Positions 1-9,149 of a stretch of 64,000 bases of DNA are shown piece by piece. This DNA is from Puniceicoccaceae bacterium 5H (GTDB lineage: Bacteria; Verrucomicrobiota; Verrucomicrobiia; Opitutales; Oceanipulchritudinaceae): positions 1 to 64,000 of the forward strand of contig WOUP01000011.1 of NCBI GenBank assembly GCA_009772895.1, written 5' to 3'. Position 1 is the first letter of the stretch. The number at the start of each line of letters is the position of its first letter. Made by a program: the position numbers and the translations under genes. The notes beneath the pieces are model-generated. The model did no database searches. It saw only the letters and a list, made by a program, of their open reading frames with translations, and had not been told where the DNA came from.

Positions 1-1191
1 GGTCGGGCGCGGTTGACGCGGGGCGGGGCGGGCTTCGGGCTCGGGATCCTCAAAAATGGGTTCGTCGGGCAGGTCCGGCTCGTCGAGCACGTTGAGCGCG
101 CGTTCCGGATCAAGGGCGTCCTCAGACATGCTGGAGCCTTCCGGGCCTTCCACAAACGGAGTAAAGGGAGTGGAGGTCTCCTGTTTGGGTGTCTCGGGTT
201 CCGGCTCCGGGGCGGGCTTTTCGGCCGCGGGCTTCTTCTTGCGACCAAACAGGCCGCGCTTTTCTTCCGCCGGCTCCTCGGCGGGCGTCTCTTCTTCCTT
301 GAGGGCCGCGGCCTTTTTCTTGGCCGTCTTGGACTGGAGCTTTTCGAGCGCATCGTCCGCCAGCGGGCTGAATCCACCGTTGTTGGCCGGCTTCTGGCTG
401 GGCTGCTCGGTGCGGGTCGCGGCGGCCGCCTGTTGCTTGGTGCTCGCCTTCAGTTTCTTCTTTTCCTCGGCCAACTGATTGCGCAGCTCCTTGATCTTGC
501 CGCGCTCCTTGGCCTTTTCCTTCTTCGCCTTGGCCTTGGCTTCGCGGCGTTCCTTGCGACGCTGCTGGCTGCGGGCCTCCATGGCGTTCCACCAGTTGGC
601 AATGCCCTTGAAGCTCGAGCTGCCGAGGTCCTTGAAGACGTTATCGTAAAAGAGATTGAAGCTGAGGAAGATGGTGAAGACGCCAAACACCACGAGCGAC
701 CCCACCATGCCGAGCAGGCTTTCCAGAAAGCCGTGGTAGAGGTGGCTGCCGAAGGTGCCTCCGAGGCCGGAAGGGAAGGTATTGCCGTCGAAGTCGCGCC
801 ACTGCTCGCGCTCCAGGATGCTGGCAAAGACGCTCATGCACACCGCAAAGGTGGGCATGCTGGCAATCTTGGGGATGTTCAGCACGTAGGCCTGCCCGCG
901 GAAGCACAGATACGACATCCAGAAGCTGAAGGCCGGGATACACCAGGCCGCCAACCCCACGACCAGATAGCTCCAGTACACGATGTTGACCCCGAAGGCG
1001 CCGACGAGATTCGTCTCGGCGCTGCGGGTATTGAAGTGCTGCGGCAGCTGGTCGGGACTGTAGTCCACGAAAGCGACCAGCGTCAGCAGGGCGAAAATCA
1101 GGCACAGCACCCCCCAGAATGGACGCGGACGCGCGCCGCGAGGAGTGAGTTTGGGGGCAGGCTTAGCCTTGTCCTTTCCTTTTGAGGCCAT
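1..1191 (-). CDS. ftsK: DNA translocase FtsK, N-terminal membrane half (partial)
   Basis: Open reading frame of 397 codons running off the left edge with no stop, so the C-terminus is outside the window. It starts MASKGKDKAKPAPKL. About four hydrophobic segments follow, the first near residues 25-46 and the last near 165-195, as in the 4TM domain that holds FtsK at the division septum. After them comes a long Lys/Glu/Ala/Pro-rich linker of the kind that connects FtsK membrane and motor domains. The ATPase motor and gamma domains, which pump DNA during chromosome dimer resolution, would lie beyond the edge. The call rests on architecture and the membrane-domain sequence, because no Walker motif is visible here. 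It is divergent from manA. Confidence 0.72.
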   Translation of the reverse strand, partial: MASKGKDKAKPAPKLTPRGARPRPFWGVLCLIFALLTLVAFVDYSPDQLPQHFNTRSAETNLVGAFGVNIVYWSYLVVGLAAWCIPAFSFWMSYLCFRGQAYVLNIPKIASMPTFAVCMSVFASILEREQWRDFDGNTFPSGLGGTFGSHLYHGFLESLLGMVGSLVVFGVFTIFLSFNLFYDNVFKDLGSSSFKGIANWWNAMEARSQQRRKERREAKAKAKKEKAKERGKIKELRNQLAEEKKKLKASTKQQAAAATRTEQPSQKPANNGGFSPLADDALEKLQSKTAKKKAAALKEEETPAEEPAEEKRGLFGRKKKPAAEKPAPEPEPETPKQETSTPFTPFVEGPEGSSMSEDALDPERALNVLDEPDLPDEPIFEDPEPEARPAPRQPRPT

Positions 1192-1232
1192 GGTTAACGG
1201 GAAGAGGCGCACCATGCTGCGGCGCGGCTGGT

Positions 1233-1260
1233 TTGACAAGGGCAGATTGGCAGCTACGCT
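1233..1260 (+). promoter_or_regulatory. Candidate sigma70-type promoter for the manA operon
   Basis: A perfect TTGACA (1233-1238) is followed after 16 bases by TACGCT (1255-1260), a poor -10 match. It lies about 50 bases before the manA start in the divergent ftsK-manA gap. Seen by eye only. Confidence 0.3.
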
Positions 1261-1310
1261 CCGAGTTCCTAGTTCATCTCCACCGTGCGAGCAACTGGAA
1301 ATTCCCGACC

Positions 1311-2270
1311 ATGAACTTTCTACTTTTCGAACCCATTTACCAGGAACGCGTTTGGGGCGGCCGTCGATTTGAGACGTCCCTCGGCCGAAGCCTGCCCGAA
1401 GGCGTGATCGGCGAAAGCTGGGAAATCGTCGACCGGCCGGAAGCCAACTCCAAGATCGCGGGCGGTTCCTGCGCCGGCAAGACGCTGGGCCAACTCATCC
1501 GTGAGAAGACGGAAGACATCATGGGCCCCGACTGGTCGGCCGATCGCCCCTTCCCCATCCTGGTCAAGTGGCTGGACTGCGCGGAGCGCCTCAGCCTGCA
1601 GGTGCACCCCCCGAAGGAAGTCGCCCCGGAGCTCAACGGTGAGCCCAAGACCGAGAACTGGTACGTGGTGGAAACGTATGGTGACAGCGCGGTCATGGCC
1701 GGTCTGCAGCCGGGCGTGACCCAGGATCAGTTTGAGGCGGCCCTGAAGAACAACGAGCTGGAGCCGCTCGTCTGCCGCCTCAAGACCGAGCCCGGCGACG
1801 CGCTCTTTGTGCCGAGCGGCCGCCTGCACGCCATCGACGGCGGCAACCTGATCCTCGAGATCCAGCAAAACAGCGACACCACCTACCGGGTATATGACTG
1901 GGGGCGCGTGGGCCTCGACGGCAAGCCGCGTCAGCTGCATATCGACCAGAGCATGCGCTCGATCGACTTCGACGATTTCTCCCCCAGCCTGACCAAGCCG
2001 CAGGGCAAGGTGACCAAGCTGGTCGAGGCCGCGGAGTTCCATCTCGACCGCATCGAGCTGGAAGCCGGGGACAACCTCGCCTTTGCCGCGCGCGAGCAGC
2101 CGCGCATCCTCAGCGTCGTCTCCGGCCGTTTGCACGACCAGACGAGCGAGATGCCCGTCACTGCGGGTGACAACGCGCTCTTGCCCTACGCCGGCAATTT
2201 CTCCTTTGTGGCCGAAGAGCCGGCCGTCGTGCTCGTCACGCACCGTTTTTCGGGTCCGGCAGCCTCCTAG
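1311..2270 (+). CDS. manA: Mannose-6-phosphate isomerase, class I
   Basis: Interconverts mannose 6-phosphate and fructose 6-phosphate in the cytosol, linking mannose and GDP-mannose metabolism to glycolysis. The 319-residue protein is the short bacterial type (about 315 residues in Bacillus ManA). The cupin zinc-site sequence QVHP lies at residues 97-100, followed by EPKTEN (111-116) and RLHAIDGG (171-178), all typical of the family. I chose ATG 1311 because the homologous N-terminus, MNFLLFEPIYQERVWGG, begins there; the frame is open further upstream without family similarity. First gene of the plus-strand run that continues into grpE and dnaJ. Confidence 0.93.
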   Translation: MNFLLFEPIYQERVWGGRRFETSLGRSLPEGVIGESWEIVDRPEANSKIAGGSCAGKTLGQLIREKTEDIMGPDWSADRPFPILVKWLDCAERLSLQVHPPKEVAPELNGEPKTENWYVVETYGDSAVMAGLQPGVTQDQFEAALKNNELEPLVCRLKTEPGDALFVPSGRLHAIDGGNLILEIQQNSDTTYRVYDWGRVGLDGKPRQLHIDQSMRSIDFDDFSPSLTKPQGKVTKLVEAAEFHLDRIELEAGDNLAFAAREQPRILSVVSGRLHDQTSEMPVTAGDNALLPYAGNFSFVAEEPAVVLVTHRFSGPAAS

Positions 2271-2333
2271 TGCTGCCGGGTTCGGCCCCTCCCGCGTCCT
2301 TCTCTCACGTTAACTTCTCACCGATCGTTTACC

Positions 2334-3125
2334 ATGGGTTGTGTGCTCAAATTCATCATCGGCCTCATTTCGCTGGCCGTGCTCGTTCTGGCCCTTGTTT
2401 TCGGCCTGATCTGGTTTGTCGACTCCCAAGGGGTGGAGCGTGTGGCCAAAAGCCTCTCCGCCGAGGTCGGCTACCCCGTCACTTACGACGATTACGAGAT
2501 GAAGACGACCAACGGCTACCTCGACATCGAGGGGCTCAAAGTCTCCAACCCGCCCGAGCAGTTCGAGGTGGCGGATCTCGCTCTCGTGAAACAGTTGCGT
2601 GTCGACCTCGACTGGAAGGATACGTCGGGCGAGCGCATGGTGTTTGATGAAGTGGTGCTCGATATCGAGAACCTCAGCGTCATCACCAACGACGAAGGTG
2701 TGAACAACGTGAAGCAGCTGGCCGACCGGGTGCAGCAGGCTATGGAGTCGGGCAGCCGGGGCGAACCCGCGCCCGAAGAGCCAGCGCCGAGCGAAGAGGG
2801 CCGTCAGCTCGATTACCTGATCCGCGACCTCAAGCTGCGCATCGGCAGCGTGCGTTTCAAGGACGACTCCGGCCAGATCCCCTTCATCGGCCAGCAAGAC
2901 CAGATCAAGGAGGTCAATTATACGCTGGAGCTGCAGGACGTGACCGACCTGGAAAGCGTCTATCACCAAGTGCTCGACGAGCTCTCCCGTCGCGGCCTGC
3001 AGGAAGCAATGCCCTACCTCAAGGGTTCCTTCGACGACCTGCTGCAAGATCAGGGTGTCGAGGACGAAACCCGGGGCCAAATCGAAGAAGGTTTGCGAAA
3101 TCTCTTTGAAAAGAGGGCGGAGTAG
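2334..3125 (+). CDS. AsmA-like N-terminally anchored membrane protein
   Basis: 263 residues. An N-terminal transmembrane helix (about residues 5-27) is followed by a soluble region with the sequence pattern of AsmA/DUF748-type N-termini: a short segment on a transformed substrate-like fold, then GYLDIEGLKVSNPPEQF. A Glu/Pro-rich linker lies around residues 140-158. AsmA-like proteins of diderms are bridge-like envelope proteins linked to lipid homeostasis, but this one is very short and its job cannot be assigned. It sits 63 bases after manA and 90 bases before grpE. Function inferred from fold resemblance only. Confidence 0.6.
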   Translation: MGCVLKFIIGLISLAVLVLALVFGLIWFVDSQGVERVAKSLSAEVGYPVTYDDYEMKTTNGYLDIEGLKVSNPPEQFEVADLALVKQLRVDLDWKDTSGERMVFDEVVLDIENLSVITNDEGVNNVKQLADRVQQAMESGSRGEPAPEEPAPSEEGRQLDYLIRDLKLRIGSVRFKDDSGQIPFIGQQDQIKEVNYTLELQDVTDLESVYHQVLDELSRRGLQEAMPYLKGSFDDLLQDQGVEDETRGQIEEGLRNLFEKRAE

Positions 3126-3188
3126 CCCATGTTAGATCTTTTGTCAGCCGGCGCCCGCTCTGGTCGTCGGCTTGTCTATCGACAAGTA

Positions 3189-3212
3189 CGAACGTTTTTT
3201 CGAACCGTTTTT
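3189..3212 (+). repeat. Two tandem 12-base units immediately before grpE
   Basis: CGAACGTTTTTT (3189-3200) is followed directly by CGAACCGTTTTT (3201-3212), ending three bases before the grpE start codon. A small inverted repeat CTTGTC-TATC-GACAAG lies just upstream. No purine-rich ribosome-binding site separates the repeats from the ATG. Confidence 0.5.
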
Positions 3213-3215
3213 CCT

Positions 3216-3854
3216 ATGGCGGAAGAAGCGCAACAGAAGAATCCCCATTCTCAAACGACCGACTCGCCCGAGGCGAACGAACCGCAAGTGAATCAACCTG
3301 AACAAGATACGACCAACGCGCCGGAAGCGGCGGCGGAGGCCGACGAACGCAGCGAGCTGCTGCAAAAGCTCGAGCAAGTGACGGCCGAGGCCGAGGAAAA
3401 CCAGCGCCGCTACCTGCGCGCGGTGGCCGACCTCGAAAATTACCGCAAGCGCGCGCAGCGCGAGAAGGACGAGGCGCGCCGCTACGGTTGCGAAAGCCTC
3501 GCCAGCGATCTGCTGCCCGTGCTCGACAACTTTTCGATGGGCCTGCAGGCCGCCAGCCAGCACGAAGCGGGCAAGGTGTTTGCCGAGGGCTTTGCCATGG
3601 TGCAAACGCAGATCCGGCAGGTGCTCGAAAGCAACGGCATCCAGCCGATCAATCCCGTGGGCGAGCCCTTCAACCCGCACCAGCACGAAGCCGTGGCGCA
3701 CCAGCCCAGCGACGAGGTGCCCGAGGGCAACGTGCTTGCCGTGCAGCGCGTGGGCTTCCAGCTCCACGATCGCCAGCTGCGCCCGGCCACCGTTGTCGTT
3801 TCCAGCGGCCCGGCCCAACAAACCGAAGCAAAATCCGACGAAAGCCAGGCGTAA
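3216..3854 (+). CDS. grpE: Nucleotide exchange factor GrpE
   Basis: Cytosolic co-chaperone that releases ADP from DnaK so that bound client protein can leave. 212 residues: a disordered acidic N-terminus rich in Glu, Asn and Ala (about residues 1-50), the long dimerising coiled coil with RRYLRAVADLENYRKRAQRE, and the C-terminal beta domain with the conserved region NPVGEPFNPHQHEAVAHQ. Start chosen at ATG 3216 (MAEEAQQKNP). An in-frame ATG at 3129 would add a basic 29-residue extension not seen in GrpE. dnaJ follows after 35 bases. dnaK is not in the window, and no CIRCE operator is visible upstream. Confidence 0.95.
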   Translation: MAEEAQQKNPHSQTTDSPEANEPQVNQPEQDTTNAPEAAAEADERSELLQKLEQVTAEAEENQRRYLRAVADLENYRKRAQREKDEARRYGCESLASDLLPVLDNFSMGLQAASQHEAGKVFAEGFAMVQTQIRQVLESNGIQPINPVGEPFNPHQHEAVAHQPSDEVPEGNVLAVQRVGFQLHDRQLRPATVVVSSGPAQQTEAKSDESQA

Positions 3855-3889
3855 GGCCTTCGTGTCTCTCCCAGAGCTCATCCTGAACC

Positions 3890-5065
3890 ATGGCAAAGTC
3901 TGATTATTACGAATTGCTAGGCGTCTCCCGCGACGCTTCTCCGGAGGAAATCAAAAAGGCTTACCGGAAGCAGGCCTTGAAGTATCACCCTGACAAGCAC
4001 AAGGGCGACAAGGCCATGGAGGAGAAGTTCAAGGAAGTCTCCGAAGCCTACGAAGTGCTGAAGGACGCCGACAAGCGTGCCGCCTACGATCGCTATGGCC
4101 ATGCGGCCTTCGAGGGCGGCGGAGGCGGTGCCGGTGGTATGGGAGGCATGGGCGGTTTCCGCGGCGGCGCCCACGTCGACCCGTTCGACCTCTTCCGCGA
4201 AGTCTTTGGCGGCGGAGGCGGTGGCAGCCCGTTTGACGACCTCTTCGGGGGCGGCATGGGCGGAGGCGGCGGCAGTTCCGCCCGCGCCGGAGCCGACCTG
4301 CGCTACAATCTCGAGATCTCCCTCGTCGAGGCCTACAAGGGTATGGAGAAGGAGATCAGCTACCGCTCGGCCGTGGCCTGCGATCGCTGCCATGGCGAGG
4401 GCGCGGAGCCGGGTTCGAGCGTTATCACCTGCCCCACGTGCGGCGGTGCCGGTCGCGTCGTAACCTCCCGCGGCTTCTTCCAGGTCCAGCAAGCCTGCCC
4501 CACCTGTGGCGGTGCCGGTCGTGTGCCGGAGCGCAAGTGCACCAAGTGCGGGGGCGAAGGCCGCGTGATGGAACAGCGCAAGGTGAAGCTGCGTATCCCT
4601 CCGGGCATCGACACCGGACAGCGCCTGCGTTCGTCCGGTAACGGCGAAGCGGGCATGATGGGCGGCCCGGCCGGCGACCTCTACGTCGTCATCCAGGTCA
4701 AGGACCACTCCGTGTTCGACCGTCAGGGCGACGACCTGTATTGCGACGTGCCAATCAAGTTTACGCTCGCCGCGCTGGGCGGCCAGATCGAGGTGCCGAC
4801 GCTTTCCAACGAGAGCGGCATGGTGTCTCTCAAGATCCCGGCCGGCACCCAGAGCGGCACCGTCTTCAAGCTGCGCGACCGCGGGATGCCGCGCTTGCGC
4901 GGGGGTGGCCACGGCGACCAGTTTGTGCGCGTGCAGATCGAAGTGCCCAAGAAGCTGAACCACGAGCAACGCAAGCACCTGGAGGCGTTCGCGCGGGCCA
5001 GCGGTGATGCGGACCAGCCGGTGGAAGAAAGCTTCTGGGAAAAAGCGAAGAAGATCTTCGACTGA
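3890..5065 (+). CDS. dnaJ: Chaperone protein DnaJ
   Basis: Type I J-protein that delivers clients to DnaK and stimulates its ATPase. 391 residues with all expected parts: J domain with HPD at residues 33-35, a long Gly/Phe-rich region (about 75-130) carrying repeated GGMGG stretches, four CxxCxGxG zinc repeats (Cys164/167, 181/184, 203/206, 217/220), and two C-terminal substrate-binding barrels. Length matches the family (about 375 residues), slightly longer owing to the glycine region. It follows grpE by 35 bases and precedes purN by 14 bases, so these are probably co-transcribed. Confidence 0.97.
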   Translation: MAKSDYYELLGVSRDASPEEIKKAYRKQALKYHPDKHKGDKAMEEKFKEVSEAYEVLKDADKRAAYDRYGHAAFEGGGGGAGGMGGMGGFRGGAHVDPFDLFREVFGGGGGGSPFDDLFGGGMGGGGGSSARAGADLRYNLEISLVEAYKGMEKEISYRSAVACDRCHGEGAEPGSSVITCPTCGGAGRVVTSRGFFQVQQACPTCGGAGRVPERKCTKCGGEGRVMEQRKVKLRIPPGIDTGQRLRSSGNGEAGMMGGPAGDLYVVIQVKDHSVFDRQGDDLYCDVPIKFTLAALGGQIEVPTLSNESGMVSLKIPAGTQSGTVFKLRDRGMPRLRGGGHGDQFVRVQIEVPKKLNHEQRKHLEAFARASGDADQPVEESFWEKAKKIFD

Positions 5066-5079
5066 AAGGGCCGCCGGAA

Positions 5080-5661
5080 ATGAAATTCGTCATGCTCGGT
5101 TCCGGTCGCGGCTCCAATGCCGAGGCCCTGCTGCGTGCCTGGCAGCAGGGGCAGCTCGGCTCCGCTCAGCCCGCCGCGATCTTCAGCGACAAGCCCGATG
5201 CGCGCATCCTCGAACTGGGTCCGACCTTCGGCATCGAGGCCCGCTATCTCGATCCCGGCCGCTTCAAGACCAAGCTGACGCCGGAGGCCGAGCAGGAGCT
5301 GGTCGACGCCATTCGCGCTACCGGGGCTGAGTTGATCGTGCTCGCCGGCTACATGCGCGTGATCAAGGAGCCCTTCCTCAACGCCTTCCCGCGCCGCATC
5401 ATCAACCTGCACCCGAGCTTGCTGCCCTCGTTCAAGGGGCTCAACGGCATCGGCCAGGCCTACGATTACGGCGTCAAGATCACGGGCTGCACGGTGCATT
5501 GGGTGACGGGTGAGCTCGACGGCGGCCCCATTATCGATCAGGAGCCGGTCCGCATCGAACCCGGCGATACGCTGGAAGCCGTCGAGGCCAAGGTCCATGC
5601 CGCCGAACACCGTTTGCTGCCCCAGGTCGTGCGTCAGCTCGCCGACGAGTGGGGCCGATAA
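5080..5661 (+). CDS. purN: Phosphoribosylglycinamide formyltransferase (GAR transformylase)
   Basis: Transfers a formyl group from 10-formyltetrahydrofolate to GAR in purine synthesis. 193 residues, standard for PurN. The N-terminal nucleotide-binding loop GSGRGSN is at residues 7-13, and the catalytic set Asn109, His111 ([12 protein letters not shown]) and Asp147 is intact. Starts 14 bases after dnaJ and ends 16 bases before prmA, indicating co-transcription with chaperone and ribosome-modification genes. No other pur genes are nearby. Confidence 0.93.
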   Translation: MKFVMLGSGRGSNAEALLRAWQQGQLGSAQPAAIFSDKPDARILELGPTFGIEARYLDPGRFKTKLTPEAEQELVDAIRATGAELIVLAGYMRVIKEPFLNAFPRRIINLHPSLLPSFKGLNGIGQAYDYGVKITGCTVHWVTGELDGGPIIDQEPVRIEPGDTLEAVEAKVHAAEHRLLPQVVRQLADEWGR

Positions 5662-5677
5662 CTTCTCTTTCCCTCTC

Positions 5678-6568
5678 ATGATTGAACTGCGCTTTCCGGT
5701 CTCGGCCGAACAGGCCAACGCCCTCGAAGAATTCTTCTGCGAAGAGTACCAGACCCACTGGATGCTCTACGAAAACGAAAAGACGCAGCAGCATGAGCTG
5801 CGCGGTTTCTTCGACTCCGATGAAGAGGCGGCGGAGCAGATCAAGGCCCTGCGCGTGACGTTGCCCAACCTGCCGGAGCCTTACGAGGCCCGCCACCTCG
5901 ACGATCAGGACTGGAAGGACGCCTACAAGCTGCATTTCAAGCCCTGGAGCGATCGCGGGCTGCACTTCGTGCCCGTCTGGGAGCGGGAAAATTATACGCT
6001 GCCGGAGGGCGACGAAATCGTCTATCTCGACCCCGGCATGGCCTTCGGCACGGGCAACCACGAGACGACGCGTCTGTGCATCCGGCGCCTGCTGGACGCG
6101 CGCGACCGCTGGGGCGACTCCATCGGTGAGCGCAACGTGATCGACGCGGGCTGTGGCTCGGGCATCCTTGCCATTTCGGCGCGCAAGATCGGCTTCGGTC
6201 CGATCTTCGGCTTCGACAACGATCCGGAATCGGTCCGTATCGCGCTCGAAAACGCCGAGCTATGCGAGGTCCAGGACACGATCGAATTTCTCTGGCTGGA
6301 GCTGCGGGAAGGCCTTGAGCGCGCCCCGGCGGACCTCGTGCTGGCCAACATCCTCGCCAACGTGCTGATGGGCTTTGCCGACCAGCTCTGCAATGCCGTG
6401 AAGCCGGGCGGTGATCTGGCGCTCAGCGGCATCCTCGCCCGCGAAGTCGGTGAAGTGCAGCGCTTTTTCGAAGCCGCCGCCGAGCGCAACTGGCCCGAAG
6501 GCATCGCCCTCTCCGACCAGCGCGTTGAAGGTGAATGGGCCGATGTGCTCCTGCGCCGCGGCGCCTAG
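5678..6568 (+). CDS. prmA: Ribosomal protein L11 methyltransferase
   Basis: Uses S-adenosylmethionine to methylate ribosomal protein L11. 296 residues: an N-terminal substrate-recognition domain, then a Rossmann methyltransferase domain with the PrmA signature DPGMAFGTGNHETT (118-131) and the SAM-binding motif DAGCGSGILAIS (156-167). The catalytic-loop motif appears as LANILANVL. I take ATG 5678 (MIELRFPVSAEQ) as start; the frame is open upstream but overlaps purN. Last gene of the plus-strand run; it converges on thiE. Confidence 0.93.
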   Translation: MIELRFPVSAEQANALEEFFCEEYQTHWMLYENEKTQQHELRGFFDSDEEAAEQIKALRVTLPNLPEPYEARHLDDQDWKDAYKLHFKPWSDRGLHFVPVWERENYTLPEGDEIVYLDPGMAFGTGNHETTRLCIRRLLDARDRWGDSIGERNVIDAGCGSGILAISARKIGFGPIFGFDNDPESVRIALENAELCEVQDTIEFLWLELREGLERAPADLVLANILANVLMGFADQLCNAVKPGGDLALSGILAREVGEVQRFFEAAAERNWPEGIALSDQRVEGEWADVLLRRGA

Positions 6569-6597
6569 GATCTGCGAATGGGTGTTCACAGCTTGTT

Positions 6598-6640
6598 ACC
6601 GGTGGTTGAGGCTGGCATCCCTCCGGGAGGCTGGAGGAGA
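6598..6640. repeat. Short copy of a hairpin repeat seen again near 49.05 kb
   Basis: CCGGTGGTTGAG at 6599-6610 is identical over 12 bases to 49043-49054, where it is one arm of a larger hairpin. Here it is followed by a small inverted repeat CTCCGGGAG. The matching far arm is missing, so this looks like a decayed or partial copy. It lies in the gap between the convergent prmA and thiE genes. Confidence 0.4.
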
Positions 6641-6663
6641 GGGCTCAGTCGGGATCACCGAAC

Positions 6664-6683
6664 AAGCCCCATTGGCAGGGCTT
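6664..6683. terminator. Weak hairpin between convergent prmA and thiE
   Basis: AAGCCC and GGGCTT (6664-6669 and 6678-6683) can pair around an 8-base loop. Only a short pyrimidine tail follows on either strand. It may serve as a bidirectional terminator, but it is weak. Confidence 0.3.
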
Positions 6684-6719
6684 CTTCCCGCAGCGTGCGA
6701 ACTCCCGGAGTGCTTTCGA

Positions 6720-7358
6720 CTACCCGGCCATTGCCTGGCGGATCTCGCGGACGGCGGCTGCCGTGTCAGAAGCTTTGAGCACGTCGGAGACGACGACGAC
6801 GCGGGGGGCGCCGGCGGCCTTGACTTCGGCAATGGTCTGGCGGTTGACCCCGCCGATGGCAAACCAGGGCAGCGGTGCCTGGAGCGCGGCGACGTGCCGC
6901 ACGAGTTCCAGCCCCACCGGCTCGTAAGTGGGTTTGGTGGGGGTGGCGTAGACCGGGCCGACGGCAAAGTAGTTGAGGTGCTGGCCGTGCAGCAGCATGG
7001 CATCGGCCGCTTGTTGCGGTGAGTGGGTGGAGAGGCCCAGCACGCGATCGGGGCCCAGCTGTTTGCGGGCTTCAGCCACGCTCATGTCGTCCTGGCCCAG
7101 GTGGAGGCCGAGGCGCGGGTAGGCGAGGGCGAGCTCCAGGTGGTCGTTGATGACGAGCGGCGTGTCGATATGCTCGAACAGCGGCAGGATGCGCTCGAGC
7201 AGGGTGCGCCTTTGGTCGGGCGTCTCGTGCTTTGCCCGCAGCTGGATGATGTCCGCGCCGCCGTCGATCAGGGCGCGGCACTTGTCTTCCCACGCATGGT
7301 CGGAGACGTAACCGGTATCGAGGATGCCGTAAAAGAGCGCGGCGTGGAGGTCTTGCAT
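6720..7358 (-). CDS. thiE: Thiamine-phosphate synthase
   Basis: Joins the hydroxymethylpyrimidine and thiazole moieties to make thiamine phosphate. 212 residues, the usual size, forming a TIM barrel. Recognisable elements are [10 protein letters not shown] near residue 40, the pyrophosphate-binding ND and LGQDDM region (about 90-105), GLSTHS (about 121-126), [10 protein letters not shown] (about 143-152) and the C-terminal FAIGGVN. Last gene of the minus-strand block, 29 bases after the Asp23/AmaP-like gene. No other thiamine genes or TPP riboswitch are visible. Confidence 0.92.
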   Translation of the reverse strand: MQDLHAALFYGILDTGYVSDHAWEDKCRALIDGGADIIQLRAKHETPDQRRTLLERILPLFEHIDTPLVINDHLELALAYPRLGLHLGQDDMSVAEARKQLGPDRVLGLSTHSPQQAADAMLLHGQHLNYFAVGPVYATPTKPTYEPVGLELVRHVAALQAPLPWFAIGGVNRQTIAEVKAAGAPRVVVVSDVLKASDTAAAVREIRQAMAG

Positions 7359-7387
7359 GCCGGGCAGGTTAGGCCGGAGCGGCGGTC

Positions 7388-8080
7388 TTAGCCAAGCCGC
7401 TTCTTGTCCGCTTCCTCTTCGGTGGTGTCCTCGTCCGTTTCCGTGGCGTCGGAACCGGTTTCGGAAACCGCCGCACTGTCATAGGGCTGGCGACCTTCGA
7501 TGTCCTGCTTCGGTTCTTGCGGGGTATGGGACACCAGGTGCGAACCCGCGGCGGCGGTGGTGGTCGTGGAATGGGCGTTGGCGTGATGGGGCTCGGGCTC
7601 TTCTTCGCGGTGCTCGAGCAGGGGCGTGCGCGGCGCGACGGGCGGGTCGCCGACGATCTTGCGCACAGTCACGTCGATCTCGCCGATGTTTTCCAGTCCA
7701 AACTGGTTGCGCAGGGCCTCGCGAATACGGTGCTTCAGCTCGGCTTCTACTTCGGGCAGCTTGGCGGTGGCCATGAGGTCGAGGTAGACGTGCACGTAGA
7801 GCTTGCGCTTTTTCGTGCCGAACTTGCTGCGTAGCTTTTCGACGCCCGGCACGCCCATCACGGCGTGATCGATGAGGTTGCGCAGCGTGCGGGGGGCGAT
7901 TTCAACCCGGCCACCCTGGGCGCGGAACGGCACGATCGGGCGATGGCTGCGGCGCCATTTTACCAGAATAATCAGAAGGATGACGGCAACGATGAGCGCC
8001 GCCAGCATGTAGAGATTGTAGCGGTCCTGAAGCCAGTCCTGCACAAGTTGCCAGTCAAATTCCATAGGTTCCTGATGCAT
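7388..8080 (-). CDS. Membrane-anchored Asp23/AmaP-like protein
   Basis: 230 residues. One transmembrane helix (about residues 23-42, YMLAALIVAVILLIILVKW) follows a short N-terminus. An Asp23-like alpha/beta domain (about 50-150) follows, with VEIAPRTLRNLIDHAV, VPGV and a basic strand. The Thr/Glu/Asp-rich tail looks disordered. The order resembles AmaP of Firmicutes, the membrane anchor of Asp23, though AmaP has two membrane helices. The soluble Asp23 gene is two genes upstream, so an anchor-partner relation is plausible but inferred. ATG 8065 (MEFDWQ) preceded by AGGA is an alternative start. Confidence 0.65.
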   Translation of the reverse strand: MHQEPMEFDWQLVQDWLQDRYNLYMLAALIVAVILLIILVKWRRSHRPIVPFRAQGGRVEIAPRTLRNLIDHAVMGVPGVEKLRSKFGTKKRKLYVHVYLDLMATAKLPEVEAELKHRIREALRNQFGLENIGEIDVTVRKIVGDPPVAPRTPLLEHREEEPEPHHANAHSTTTTAAAGSHLVSHTPQEPKQDIEGRQPYDSAAVSETGSDATETDEDTTEEEADKKRLG

Positions 8081-8164
8081 ATTAAACCATCAAAAACGCC
8101 TTCCAGCAAGTACAAGGGGTGGACTAAGCCGTTGGCGGAGGCAGACCCACGGCATCCGGGCCGC

Positions 8165-9088
8165 TCAGCTCCAGCCAAGGGCGGCGCCCAAACCGCGTTC
8201 CTGCAGCGTGTCGCGCAGCCACTGGACCTTGGGGTGCGTATGCCCCGGCTGGTCCTTCACCCAGTCGATGCAGGCGCGGGCATGGTTCAACTCGCCGCGT
8301 TTGGCATGTAGCCAGCCTTGGCCGATGCGCACGCACAGGCGATCGAGCCCTTCCGCGAGGTTAAAGCTCCACTCAAAAGCGGCATGCAGCTCATCCTCGC
8401 CGATCTCGTGGATGCTACCCGGAAAGTCGAGATCGCGGGGCAGGGGGCGCATGAGTTGGAAGCTGGCGGAAGAGGCGGGTTCGGGCACGCGGTAGAGCAG
8501 CTGGAAGTAATCCCGCAGGCGGTACATAGCCACGTGCATCGCGGTATCCGTCACCCAATACCAGTCGCGCAAAAAGAGAATGGCCCCCGGGTGCAGGTGA
8601 GGCAGAAAGCTCTGGAAGCTACGCTGGATGACTGCCGGATACTTCCAGGCGTCGACGATCAGGAGCGCGATGGGGCGCCCGCTCCATTCGTAGGTGGCGA
8701 GGTCGACCTGGTGTGTCTGGACCATGCCATCCCACGAGAGCATCTGGTCCATGAAGAAGTCGAAGAACGACTGGTTTTCCTGAAAGCGTCCGGCGAGGTG
8801 GGTGTGACGGACGAAACGGTCGAACTCGGGCCACCAGAGAAACTGGTCGAAGGTGTGCAGCCAGGGCTTGGAGCGGTCGGCATGGGTAGGGTTGCGCGCC
8901 AGGCCTTCCAGCAACGGCAGGGTGAGCGAGCCCAGCCAGCATCCTAGTTCCACCGCGAGCCCTTGGCTGAGGTTGGCCTCCTGCCCGAGCCACTGTACAT
9001 ACGCCTGCTCGTGCAAGGTGGTCATACCCACGAGCTTGTCGCGCATCGGCACCAGTTTGAGAAAGGCGTCGTGGCTGCCGGCGATCAT
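8165..9088 (-). CDS. Class I methyltransferase-like protein
   Basis: 307 residues. The region LSQGLAVELGCWLGSLTLPL near residue 40 resembles motif I of class I SAM-dependent methyltransferases, and PIALLIVDAWKY (about 139-150) looks like the strand-4 region. It most resembles the Methyltransf_24-type sugar or glycan O-methyltransferases, but no substrate can be named. The C-terminus (about 255-307) is helical and may hold a TPR-like pair. It lies between the two Asp23-family genes, 61 bases after the first. The glycine-rich loop is unusual (ELGCWLG instead of ExGxGxG), so activity is uncertain. Confidence 0.55.
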   Translation of the reverse strand: MIAGSHDAFLKLVPMRDKLVGMTTLHEQAYVQWLGQEANLSQGLAVELGCWLGSLTLPLLEGLARNPTHADRSKPWLHTFDQFLWWPEFDRFVRHTHLAGRFQENQSFFDFFMDQMLSWDGMVQTHQVDLATYEWSGRPIALLIVDAWKYPAVIQRSFQSFLPHLHPGAILFLRDWYWVTDTAMHVAMYRLRDYFQLLYRVPEPASSASFQLMRPLPRDLDFPGSIHEIGEDELHAAFEWSFNLAEGLDRLCVRIGQGWLHAKRGELNHARACIDWVKDQPGHTHPKVQWLRDTLQERGLGAALGWS

Positions 9089-9149
9089 GGTGTCTACAAA
9101 AAAGCCACCGTGGCGGTGGCGTTGGAAATGGGTTGGAGGTGGCTCGTGG

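Noticed and set aside
3129-3215. Longer grpE start giving a basic 29-residue extension
   Set aside because: The extension has no GrpE similarity and contains the tandem repeat.
3126-3215. CIRCE or heat-shock sigma promoter before grpE
   Set aside because: No TTAGCACTC/GAGTGCTAA pair and no clear heat-shock sigma pattern.
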